In this document: positions 1-6,144 of the stretch, in pieces
Numbering within the stretch: the first letter of the stretch is position 1
Layout of the letters: each line of letters begins with the position of its first letter
From: an uncultured Rhodospirillales bacterium
Lineage (GTDB): Bacteria > Pseudomonadota > Alphaproteobacteria > CALMVH01
NCBI GenBank assembly: GCA_937873165.1
Contig: CALMVH010000226.1
Span: forward strand, 1 to 7,845
DNA length: 7,845 nucleotides
Direction: 5' to 3'
Notes under the pieces: generated by a model
What the model saw: only the letters and a program-made list of their open reading frames with translations
Databases searched by the model: none
Told to the model about the DNA's origin: nothing
Position numbers and translations under genes: made by a program

Positions 1-135
1 GATATCGGTGGTCGCAAGAAGACGCAGGCGTATTGTCACACCTCCAGCGTAGGCGAGGCGGCTGCGTGCTAAAAGGGCGGCGATGAACGAAGCGGCAAGA
101 AGCCGGAGAAATCCTCTGCGGCGGATGCGGCGCAA
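1..135 (-). CDS. 5'-nucleotidase / 2',3'-cyclic-nucleotide phosphodiesterase-like metallophosphatase, N-terminal fragment
   Basis: Only the first 45 codons are present; the gene runs off the left edge. Read from a TTG at 135, it encodes an arginine-rich N-region with a twin-arginine motif (R6-R7-G-F-L), a hydrophobic stretch (about residues 12-23) and an A-Y-A signal-peptidase site at 28-30, followed by a beta strand ending L-L-A-T-T-D-I at the window edge. A Tat or Sec signal followed by 'LRLLATTDIH' is how periplasmic CpdB/UshA-type metallophosphatases begin, the Asp being a metal ligand. Such enzymes dephosphorylate nucleotides or 2',3'-cyclic nucleotides in the periplasm. No good Shine-Dalgarno sequence precedes the TTG, and the same frame has a stop codon one codon upstream, so TTG is the only usual start that keeps the signal peptide. 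SoxB-like relatives cannot be excluded. Confidence 0.6.
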   Translation of the reverse strand, partial: MRRIRRRGFLRLLAASFIAALLARSRLAYAGGVTIRLRLLATTDI

Positions 136-138
136 GGA

Positions 139-372
139 TCAGACGACGATGTCGTGCAACATGCCCCTGCGAACTTCGCCATCGCCCAGGCCCGCATTGT
201 CGTTGGGAATAACGGCTACACGCACCTTGCGTGGCCGGTCGGCCGTAGAAAATCCCGCGCGCACCGGCAGCTTGTAACCGGGAACCTGGGTGCCGGAGGC
301 TGCCAGCACCGTGCTGGTATCCGCCAAGGGCGAGATGACCGGTACGTAAGACTGTATGTTTAAAAAAGACAT
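139..372 (-). CDS. Small protein of unknown function, 77 aa
   Basis: I do not recognise this protein. It starts at an ATG at 372 and stops with TGA at 139-141, three bases before the TTG start proposed for the exported phosphatase and in the same frame. It has no cysteine, no signal peptide and no membrane segment. The N-terminal half is rich in small and beta-branched residues; the C-terminal half is charged (RPRKVRVAVIPNDN). No convincing Shine-Dalgarno sequence is visible before the ATG. It lies just downstream of the flagellin terminator on the same strand. The stop/start arrangement would suit translational coupling, which is the main argument that it is real. Competing ORFs on the other strand look less protein-like. 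Confidence 0.4.
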   Translation of the reverse strand: MSFLNIQSYVPVISPLADTSTVLAASGTQVPGYKLPVRAGFSTADRPRKVRVAVIPNDNAGLGDGEVRRGMLHDIVV

Positions 373-432
373 AAAACATACTGCGACGAATTTTTCTGCG
401 CGTCAAGCGTGCAGCCAAACCGGAGCAGGTAC

Positions 433-463
433 AAAAAAACCAGGCGCCCTGAGGCGCCTGGTT
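433..463 (-). terminator. Rho-independent terminator of the flagellin gene
   Basis: The arms 438-448 and 453-463 are perfectly complementary over 11 bp (AACCAGGCGCC on the plus strand) around a 4-nt loop. Read on the minus strand, the stem is followed by a run of seven T, the complement of the A tract 433-439. It lies 22 bp after the flagellin stop codon and points away from that gene. Confidence 0.93.
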
Positions 464-484
464 CCCGTCGAACTTTTGATCCGA

Positions 485-1546
485 TCAGCCCTTGAAGAGG
501 CTGAGGATGTTCTGGGGGTTCGAGTTCGCGATCGACAAGGCCTGCGTCGCCAGCTGCTGCTGGGTCTGCAAGGCTGTCAACGTTGCGCTCGCCGTCGCCA
601 GGTTCGCGTCAACAAGGTTGCCGAGACCCGTGTTGGCCGCATCGCTGAGGCTTTGCACAAAGGTCACCTGCAATTGGATGTTGCTGTTGTCGGCACCCAG
701 CGAGCCCAGGGCAGTGTTCACCTGCGTGGTGAAGTTTGCGAGGGCTGCGCCGAAGACCGACGTAGTGCCGGCAGCACCTGCGGCGGACTGGAAGGCGCTC
801 GCCGAAGCGCTAACGGCTGCCAGAGCTGCAAGCGCTTCGTTCTGACCGATTTCCGAACGCGAGATCAGGCCGCTGGCGTTGGTCGCCAGGACTGCGCTCG
901 CATTCGTATCGGCAGCCGTCGCGGCGGCGCCCGAGGACGTGCTGACCTGGTAAACCAGGCGAGCGAGACCCAAGAAACCGTCGGTGCCGGCGGTGCCGCC
1001 CGTCAGATCCTGTGCATGGATCGTCAAGGATGCGCCGTTCAGGCCCGACAGGACGCTGACACTCTTCGGAGCTGTGAACGCCGAGAACTGTCCGGCCGAA
1101 ACGGCGGCCGTACCGGCGCTGGCGCCGATCAGGTTGATGCCGTTATAGGTCGAACCCTGGATAAAGGTCTGAACTTCGTCAATCTGCGATTTCAGGTTCG
1201 CCGTGTATGTCTGGCGCTGGGCATCGCTGATACTGCCGTCGGACAGCTGGGTCAGGGACTGCGTGATGTTGGTCAGCAGGTTCGAAACCGAGGTGGTGCC
1301 GGTCAGGGCGACCGAGGTCAGGCTCTGGCCATCGTTCAGGGCGGTGTTGACCGAGTCATAGGAAGCAAGGTTCGACCTTACGCCCTGTGCCACGGCAAAG
1401 ACCGCGGCGTTATCCGTCGCGCTCGAAACCTTGTCGCCGGTGGCGACCTGGTTTTCGACCTTGTTCAGGTTCGTCTGGATCGTGCTAAGGCTTTCAAGTG
1501 CGACCTGCGCACCTGCATTGGTATTGATGGAGAAGTTAGTGGACAT
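485..1546 (-). CDS. Flagellin
   Basis: This is a 353-residue flagellin, the filament subunit exported by the flagellar type III system. The conserved N-terminal D0/D1 helices are clear (INTN at 7-10, then N-x-V-A-T-G and S-S-A-x-D-N-A around residues 32-48). The C-terminal D1/D0 helix is typical (LATASATLTALQTQQQLATQALSIANSNPQNILSLF, residues 316-351). The central part (about 140-260) is Ala/Ser/Thr/Gly-rich and variable, as expected of the surface-exposed domain. There are no cysteines, also typical. The ATG at 1546 follows AAGGGAG at a good distance. Alphaproteobacteria often have several flagellins, so I give no numbered gene name. The nearby sugar-modification genes make its Ser/Thr-rich centre a possible O-glycosylation target (inference). 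Confidence 0.95.
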   Translation of the reverse strand: MSTNFSINTNAGAQVALESLSTIQTNLNKVENQVATGDKVSSATDNAAVFAVAQGVRSNLASYDSVNTALNDGQSLTSVALTGTTSVSNLLTNITQSLTQLSDGSISDAQRQTYTANLKSQIDEVQTFIQGSTYNGINLIGASAGTAAVSAGQFSAFTAPKSVSVLSGLNGASLTIHAQDLTGGTAGTDGFLGLARLVYQVSTSSGAAATAADTNASAVLATNASGLISRSEIGQNEALAALAAVSASASAFQSAAGAAGTTSVFGAALANFTTQVNTALGSLGADNSNIQLQVTFVQSLSDAANTGLGNLVDANLATASATLTALQTQQQLATQALSIANSNPQNILSLFKG

Positions 1547-1577
1547 GGAGTGCTCCCTTCTGGATGAGCAAATGTGA

Positions 1578-1596
1578 CCGGCCTGTTCGAGGCCGG
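1578..1596 (-). promoter_or_regulatory. Hairpin in the flagellin 5' leader
   Basis: A 7-bp perfect stem (CCGGCCT 1578-1584 with AGGCCGG 1590-1596) and 5-nt loop lie 31 bp upstream of the flagellin ATG, just before the ribosome-binding site. Flagellin mRNA leaders are post-transcriptionally controlled by FlbT/FlaF in Caulobacter, so a leader structure may matter here; whether this stem acts that way is not shown. It is too close to the start to end transcription of the upstream gene cleanly, and no T run follows it. Confidence 0.4.
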
Positions 1597-1654
1597 ACCG
1601 CTGCTGCGATGAAGAGACTTTGGCATAGTTCGCTTAAGGAACGATGAATCCCGG

Positions 1655-2056
1655 TCAGGGTTTGGCGCCATCCACCGAATAGAACTTTTCTTCCACGATC
1701 AGCGAACCGAGGCGTGTGTTGATCGCCCGCTTGACCGCCGCGCGCTCGTCGTTCACCAGGTAGGCCGTGCGGGCGCAGTGCACGAAGGCCGGACTGTAAT
1801 CGGCGTTGACCTCGAACGTGTGCATCTCATCGACCACGTCCCATATCCGGCGATTCGCCTCCTTAAGCCGGGCCTTCAAACTGGCGATTTCCGCATCGTC
1901 GGGGATCACATCCCGCGCCACGCCGTTCAGCAGGTCAAGCTCGCGCGTCACATTCGCAAGCGCATCGGGCGCGGTGATGATCTCTGCCTTGATTTCAAGC
2001 ACGGTAATCTTATCGAGCAACTCGCCCAAGGCCACGTCGATCTTCACGCTTGGCAT
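1655..2056 (-). CDS. DUF6165 family protein
   Basis: This encodes 133 residues of mostly helical, charged protein without signal peptide or membrane segment. It matches the pattern I know as DUF6165: an N-terminal G-E-L-L-D-K-I-T-V-L-E-I-K (11-23), a central I-W-D-V-V-D-E (71-77), A-R-x-A-Y-L-V-N-D-E-R-A-A-V-K-R-x-I-N (95-113) and a closing G-S-x-I-V-E-E-K-x-Y (117-126). The family has no established function; my recollection is that members occur near glycosyltransferase and surface-polysaccharide genes. I chose the ATG at 2056 (MPSVKI) because an AAAGGG ribosome-binding site precedes it and the family begins there; an upstream in-frame ATG at 2116 would add 20 atypical residues. It is 108 bp upstream of the flagellin gene on the same strand and divergent from the lipoprotein gene. 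Confidence 0.75.
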   Translation of the reverse strand: MPSVKIDVALGELLDKITVLEIKAEIITAPDALANVTRELDLLNGVARDVIPDDAEIASLKARLKEANRRIWDVVDEMHTFEVNADYSPAFVHCARTAYLVNDERAAVKRAINTRLGSLIVEEKFYSVDGAKP

Positions 2057-2131
2057 TGTTCGCCCTTTCGCCGGAGGATGATGGATGATGCCGAAAGTGG
2101 CAGCCCCGTGCAACATTCCGGGTTTGCGGCG

Positions 2132-2154
2132 TTAGGCATAGAGTCTTTGCCTAA
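2132..2154. promoter_or_regulatory. Inverted repeat in a divergent promoter region
   Basis: TTAGGCA (2132-2138) and TGCCTAA (2148-2154) form a perfect 7-bp inverted repeat around 9 nt in the 146-bp gap between the DUF6165 gene (left) and the lipoprotein gene (right). Its right arm overlaps a possible -35 element for the lipoprotein gene, so an operator is plausible. The binding protein is unknown. Confidence 0.35.
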
Positions 2155-2175
2155 ACAATGAATTGACGCTATTCC
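2147..2175 (+). promoter_or_regulatory. Possible sigma70-type promoter of the lipoprotein gene
   Basis: TTGCCT (2147-2152) and TATTCC (2170-2175) are separated by 17 bp and would place the transcription start about 20 bp before the ribosome-binding site. Both hexamers are imperfect (4/6 and 3/6), so this is a weak candidate. Confidence 0.3.
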
Positions 2176-2202
2176 CGGCTCTCAACCATTTCGGAGATCT
2201 CG

Positions 2203-2583
2203 ATGAAGACATTCCTTCTTTCCAGCGCCATGCTCCTGGCGCTGGCCGCGTGCAACACGACCACCGGCAAGCAGGTGACCACCGACCAGATGAACCAGTT
2301 CGCCGATAACCGGACAACCCTTCAGGATGTCGAGACGGCCTTGGGACAGCCCACGTCCGTTGATCATAATTCGAACGGCACGACGACCATCAAATACACT
2401 TATAACAAGACATCGGTCGATCCGACGCAGTACATCCCACTGGTGGGGCTCGCCACGGCAGGCGCGCAGACCAACGATGCCACCGTCGCGACCTTTATCT
2501 TCAACCGCAACAACGTGTTGATCTCGCATACGCAAGGCACCAGCACAAACAAGACCAGCGGTTATCTCGGCATCACGCAGTAA
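2203..2583 (+). CDS. SmpA/OmlA (BamE)-like outer-membrane lipoprotein
   Basis: The 126-residue product starts with a lipoprotein signal peptide: K2, a hydrophobic stretch (4-13) and lipobox L14-A-A-C17. Asn follows the lipidated Cys, so sorting to the outer membrane is expected. The mature part carries the short fold seen in SmpA/OmlA/BamE-like proteins: T-T-L-x-D-V-E-T-A-L-G-Q-P-T (38-51), a turn and strands T-I-K-Y-T-Y (62-67) and A-T-F-I-F-N-R-N-N-V-L (96-106). BamE itself assists outer-membrane protein assembly, but many proteins with this fold are uncharacterised, and this one has an inserted V-D-P-T-Q-Y-I-P-L segment (72-80) I would not expect in BamE. GGAGA at 2193 supports the ATG. 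It appears to be a single-gene transcript with its own terminator. Confidence 0.8.
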   Translation: MKTFLLSSAMLLALAACNTTTGKQVTTDQMNQFADNRTTLQDVETALGQPTSVDHNSNGTTTIKYTYNKTSVDPTQYIPLVGLATAGAQTNDATVATFIFNRNNVLISHTQGTSTNKTSGYLGITQ

Positions 2584-2591
2584 TCCAACGG

Positions 2592-2640
2592 CGGCTGGCG
2601 GGCCTGTTCCGGCGGGATCGCCAGCCGTTAAACATATTTT
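2592..2640 (+). terminator. Probable terminator after the lipoprotein gene
   Basis: CGGCTGGCG (2592-2600) pairs perfectly over 9 bp with CGCCAGCCG (2619-2627) across an 18-nt GC-rich loop, followed by an interrupted AT-rich tract ending in TTTT (2637-2640). It begins 8 bp after the stop codon. The tail is not a continuous T run, so termination may be partial. Confidence 0.55.
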
Positions 2641-2699
2641 AGGGTAAATCCTCTTCTGTCTCGGTTGGTATCGACTATTTGGCGAAGAGGCCACGCCCA

Positions 2700-4031
2700 G
2701 TGCACCCACGCTATCGCAAAAGCTGCCGCGTCTGTGGATCGCAGGCGCTCGTGCCCGTGATCGACCTCGGGTTCCAGTATCTGCAAGGCTCCTTTATCAA
2801 GCCCGGCCATTCGATGCCGCCCATGCGGCAGCTGCCCACGGAACTGGTGCGCTGCGACGTAACCGCCGACGAGAACGCTTGTGGCCTTCTGCAGCTCGCG
2901 CATACGTTTCCGCCCGAAATTCTGTACGCGAACTATTGGTACCGTTCGGGCACGAACGCCACCATGCGCAACCATCTGCAAAGCATTGTCGACTCAGCGC
3001 TGGGCATCCTCAACAACGAGGGACCCACGGTTCTCGACATCGGCTGCAACGACGGCACGCTGCTGGGGTTTTATCCGCCCCGCGCCAAGCGCTACGGGGT
3101 CGATCCGTCGGACATCGCGCGTGAGATCGGCGGCGACACGGTCGTGATCAACACCGTGTTTCCTTCGGCGCAATCCGTCGCGGCGCTGCCGCAGGCGGGG
3201 TTCGACATCGTGACCTCCATCGCCATGTTCTACGACCTGGAAGACCCGGTATCGTTTGCGCGCGAGATCAAGAAGCTGTTGAAGCCGAACGGCGTCTGGA
3301 TCCTTGAAATGTCGTACCTGCCGCTGATGCTGCAGCAGAACTCGTTCGACACGATCTGCCACGAGCATCTGGAATACTACAGCTTGTCTGTGCTCGAAAT
3401 TATCATGGGCAAGGCCGGCCTGCGCGTATTCCGCACCGATCTGAACGACGTCAACGGCGGCAGCATCCGGTGCTACGTGGCGCAGGCGGCAAACCAGACT
3501 CTGGGCACCCCCGAGGACAACGCGCGGCTGCAGCAGCTGCGCACTCTGGAATTCGAGATGGAGCTGGATACCGACAAGCCCTATGTCGCCTTCCAGAACC
3601 GGATCAAGCGCCTGAAGGACGAGCTGAACACGCTGCTGTTCCAGGTGCGCGCGGCGGGCAAGCGCGTGCACATCTATGGTGCCTCGACCAAGGGCAACGT
3701 GCTGCTCCAATGGTACGGCATCAACCGCATGATCGTGGAAGCCGCCGCCGACCGGAACCCCTCGAAGGCAGGCGCGCGCACACTGGGCACCGATATCCCA
3801 ATCATTTCGGAAGAAGAATCGCGGGCGCTGAACCCGGATTACTACCTGGTGCTGCCCTGGCACTTCCGCGCCGAGTTCCTGGAACGCGAGAAAGACGCGA
3901 TCAACAAGGGCACGAAGTTCATCTTCCCGTTGCCGGCGCTGGAAATCGTGGACAAGGACAACTACCAGGATGCGCTGGCGAGAACGCCGTACCAGGATAT
4001 CCTGAGCGAACCGCTGCTCGCCGCGGAGTAA
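2700..4031 (+). CDS. Class I SAM-dependent methyltransferase, sugar C-methyltransferase type
   Basis: The architecture is that of the TylC3/NovU/EvaC-like NDP-sugar C-methyltransferases. An N-terminal zinc-binding domain has C9-x2-C12 and a second Cys pair at C52 and C61. A Rossmann methyltransferase core has the SAM-binding LDIGCNDGTLLG (112-123). The signature F-D-T-I-C-H-E-H-x-E-Y-Y-S (216-228) lies in the expected catalytic position. A C-terminal domain with H-I-Y-G-A-S-T-K-G-N (324-333) matches the Methyltransf_14 module. Characterised relatives methylate C-3 of keto-sugar nucleotides in the cytoplasm. Where TylC3 has Tyr before H-E-H, this protein has Cys220, which I believe is common in a large bacterial subfamily. 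I prefer GTG 2700 (443 aa), with AAGAGG at 2685-2690, over TTG 2679, which lacks a ribosome-binding site. It opens a three-gene operon; the next start is 6 bp away. Confidence 0.85.
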   Translation: MHPRYRKSCRVCGSQALVPVIDLGFQYLQGSFIKPGHSMPPMRQLPTELVRCDVTADENACGLLQLAHTFPPEILYANYWYRSGTNATMRNHLQSIVDSALGILNNEGPTVLDIGCNDGTLLGFYPPRAKRYGVDPSDIAREIGGDTVVINTVFPSAQSVAALPQAGFDIVTSIAMFYDLEDPVSFAREIKKLLKPNGVWILEMSYLPLMLQQNSFDTICHEHLEYYSLSVLEIIMGKAGLRVFRTDLNDVNGGSIRCYVAQAANQTLGTPEDNARLQQLRTLEFEMELDTDKPYVAFQNRIKRLKDELNTLLFQVRAAGKRVHIYGASTKGNVLLQWYGINRMIVEAAADRNPSKAGARTLGTDIPIISEEESRALNPDYYLVLPWHFRAEFLEREKDAINKGTKFIFPLPALEIVDKDNYQDALARTPYQDILSEPLLAAE

Positions 4032-4037
4032 GTCCTT

Positions 4038-4982
4038 GTGACGCGCGCGGTCGTTCTCGGCGTCAACGGGCAGGACGGCAGCTACATGGCCGAACGGCTG
4101 CTGGCGCGCGGCTACGAGGTGACCGGCATAGGCCGCCAGCAGGCCTCACGCTACGTTCCGGAAGGTCCCAATTTCAAATACCGCGCGCTGGACATCGCCG
4201 ATGCCGAGGCGCTGAGCGCACTGCTGGTGGAAACGGACCCTGACGAAGTCTATCATCTGGCCGCCATCCACGGCCCCAACGCGCCGTCCTACGAACCCGT
4301 ATGGGGTCGGATGATGGCGGTCAACGTCCTCAGCGTGCACGCCGTGCTTGAGCATGCGCGGCTGAAGCGGCCGGGCTGCCGGATTGCCTACGCGAGTTCG
4401 ACCAAGATATTCGGTACCCTGCCGTTGTACGTCGATGAACAAACGCCGCGCGGGGGCAAGTGCCTGTATGCAATCACCAAGAATGCGGCATTCGACCTGA
4501 TCGGGCATTACCGGTCCCGGTTCGGCTTGGCCGCATCCAACCTGATCTTCTCCAATCATGACTCGCCGCGCCGCCCGCCGGGTTTTTTCCTGACCGACAT
4601 GGTCGAGTGCCTGGCCGCGACACTGTGCGATCCCACCACCACGCGTCCCTTCAGGACGCTCGATTTCTGGATCGACTCAGGTGCGGCATCGGAATACATG
4701 CGGATCGCCCATGGCATTGTGCAAAACTCCTCCGGTTGCGATGTGCTGTTCGCGACCGGCCAGACGTGGTCCGGGCGCGAGTTCGTGCGGCAGTTCTTCG
4801 CCGGGCGCGGCCTAGACTACCGCAGCCATATCCTCGAAACCGCGCCCGGCGATGCCGGACCCATGGTCCAGTTCGATATTTCGAGATTGCAATCGATGAA
4901 CAATGGCGACAGACCGGAGCAAACGATCCTGGACGTGGCGGAAACCATGCTGGCGATCAGGATAGGAGAAACAACCGGATGA
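4038..4982 (+). CDS. NAD(P)-dependent sugar-nucleotide SDR, GDP-mannose 4,6-dehydratase-like
   Basis: This 314-residue extended SDR resembles GDP-mannose 4,6-dehydratase (Gmd). It has the cofactor loop G8-V-N-G-Q-D-G-S-Y-M-A-E (8-19), P-D-E-V-Y-H-L-A-A (68-76), the catalytic Y144-x3-K148, and N-H-D-S-P-R-R (173-179), matching the Gmd substrate-loop N-H-E-S-P-R-R. In Gmd the active-site segment reads A-S-T-S-E-L-Y-G, whose Glu is the base for C-5 proton removal; here it is A119-S-S-T-K123-I-F-G, so Glu is replaced by Lys. Gmd is usually somewhat longer. It may therefore be an epimerase or reductase on a GDP-linked sugar, or an altered dehydratase (inference). The GTG start has GGAG at 4025-4028, overlapping the end of the methyltransferase gene. 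Its stop overlaps the next ATG in ATGA, indicating translational coupling. Confidence 0.85.
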   Translation: MTRAVVLGVNGQDGSYMAERLLARGYEVTGIGRQQASRYVPEGPNFKYRALDIADAEALSALLVETDPDEVYHLAAIHGPNAPSYEPVWGRMMAVNVLSVHAVLEHARLKRPGCRIAYASSTKIFGTLPLYVDEQTPRGGKCLYAITKNAAFDLIGHYRSRFGLAASNLIFSNHDSPRRPPGFFLTDMVECLAATLCDPTTTRPFRTLDFWIDSGAASEYMRIAHGIVQNSSGCDVLFATGQTWSGREFVRQFFAGRGLDYRSHILETAPGDAGPMVQFDISRLQSMNNGDRPEQTILDVAETMLAIRIGETTG

Positions 4983-6139
4983 AGTTCCTGCTGGGGCAAC
5001 TGGGTAATAACGGCGATTGCCTGTACGCGACCATCGTGGCGCGGCAGATCAAGCACGACTATCCCGACTCGCATTTGACGTGGGCCATCGCCCGCAAGTG
5101 CCGTACGATCCCGGTCAACAATCCTTACGTCGACGATATCTGGGTGATCCCGCCGGTCAAGGGCGACGACATGCCCGCCATGAGCCGGCTGTTCCTGCAG
5201 CAGGCCCTGATCCGCAAGCAATCGGGGGAGTTCGACCGCGTGGTCTATACCCAGATCTGGCCCGATAATTTCCGGAACTACGACGGCACCATTCGCGCCA
5301 GCGTAATCAGGAACTATGGGGCGCCGATCACCGTGCCGATCGAAAATGTCCTGAACCTCACGGACGAGGAACTGGAGAACGTCTCGCGTTTTGTCTCGGC
5401 CCAGAAGCTGATGGACTACGACCACCGGATCATATTCGAATGCGCCTCGAACAGCGGCCAATCCTTCGTGACCCCTGCGATAGCCAATCTGGTTGCGGCC
5501 TGCGTGTACGAGCTTCTGCCGAACGCGTGCATTATCATGTCCTGCCAGAACAACGTTCCCTCGCCCGATCCCCGCACGAAATGGGCCGGCGTGCTGTCCC
5601 TGCGCGAGATTGCGGCCTTGACCCGCGCTGGCACGCTGTTCGTCGGCTGCGGCAGCGGCTGCACGGTCGCCGCGACCTCGACCGCGGCCGTTGAACTGCC
5701 CATGATCCAGCTTCTTGAAGGGTCGACGGGCGTGTACGCCTCGTTCGCGCACGACTTCGAGCATTTCGGTAAACCGTCCGATCACATCGTGGAGATGACC
5801 GACAACCGGCCCGAAAAGATCGCGGACGCCATTGTGGCGGCCTGCACGCGCGGCATTGGCGCCACGAAAGCGGAGTTCCATGTGCGGCTGGAGCAGGATT
5901 TCGCTTTCTACGCCCAGCTGATCAACACCAATCTCCTGGGAGGCGGCCAGTTTATCGATGCGGCGCAGTCCGCCATGGTGACGGCGGCGCGCTACGGCTG
6001 GCAACCCGGTTTGATCCAGTTCGCGCGGGATCTGATCCTGCCCTACCTGCAGAACGATGCGCAGTGGCACATGGAAAGCGGCAGAACCACGGCACTTGAG
6101 TTTGCCAACCAGTTGCAGGCTGCCATACAGGCAGCCTGA
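4979..6139 (+). CDS. GT9-like (heptosyltransferase-fold) glycosyltransferase
   Basis: This 386-residue protein has the GT-B plan of ADP-heptose:LPS heptosyltransferase relatives. The N-terminus M-K-F-L-L-G-Q-L-G-N-N-G-D13 parallels the start of WaaC, where Asp13 is the proposed catalytic base. It is followed by Y-P-D-S-H-L-T-W-A (28-36) and N-P-Y-V-D-D-I-W-V (48-56). The C-terminal half has S-L-R-E-I-A-A-L-T-R-A (207-217), then V-G-C-G-S-G-C-T-V-A-A (222-232), the position of the donor-binding N-D-S-G-x-x-H loop; the usual Asp and His are Gly225 and Val230 here. No signal peptide or membrane segment is seen, so it is cytoplasmic. About 90 C-terminal residues (295-386) look helical and extend past the core. 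The ATG is supported by AGGAGA at 4964-4975 and the 4-bp overlap with the preceding gene; the open frame extends upstream only as an antisense-free shadow. Donor and acceptor are unknown; flagellin or a surface glycan are candidates. Confidence 0.75.
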   Translation: MKFLLGQLGNNGDCLYATIVARQIKHDYPDSHLTWAIARKCRTIPVNNPYVDDIWVIPPVKGDDMPAMSRLFLQQALIRKQSGEFDRVVYTQIWPDNFRNYDGTIRASVIRNYGAPITVPIENVLNLTDEELENVSRFVSAQKLMDYDHRIIFECASNSGQSFVTPAIANLVAACVYELLPNACIIMSCQNNVPSPDPRTKWAGVLSLREIAALTRAGTLFVGCGSGCTVAATSTAAVELPMIQLLEGSTGVYASFAHDFEHFGKPSDHIVEMTDNRPEKIADAIVAACTRGIGATKAEFHVRLEQDFAFYAQLINTNLLGGGQFIDAAQSAMVTAARYGWQPGLIQFARDLILPYLQNDAQWHMESGRTTALEFANQLQAAIQAA

Positions 6140-6144
6140 CCGTA

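Noticed and set aside
401..416. Sigma54-like TGGC-N7-TTGA on the minus strand before the 77-residue ORF
   Set aside because: The -12 element has GA instead of the near-invariant GC, so I do not call it.
356..1567. 403-codon open frame on the plus strand opposite flagellin
   Set aside because: It is the antisense of an unmistakable flagellin gene; its translation is Arg/Gly-rich without recognisable motifs.
2163..2191. TTGACG as a -35 element for the lipoprotein gene
   Set aside because: A 17-bp spacing leads to CCATTT, not a -10 element, and the transcript would begin at the ribosome-binding site.
2994..3863. 289-codon minus-strand open frame inside the methyltransferase gene
   Set aside because: The translation is rich in His, Arg, Val and Gln, as expected for a GC-rich antisense frame, and lacks motifs.
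3470..4243. 257-codon plus-strand frame spanning the methyltransferase/SDR junction
   Set aside because: Low-complexity Gly/Arg/Ala translation that overlaps two well supported genes.
4607..4978. Upstream extension of the glycosyltransferase reading frame
   Set aside because: It overlaps the SDR gene in another frame and reads as Arg-rich nonsense; ATG 4979 has a ribosome-binding site and the family N-terminus.
4817..6070. 417-codon minus-strand open frame opposite the glycosyltransferase gene
   Set aside because: The plus-strand gene has clear family motifs, a ribosome-binding site and operon spacing; the antisense frame has none.
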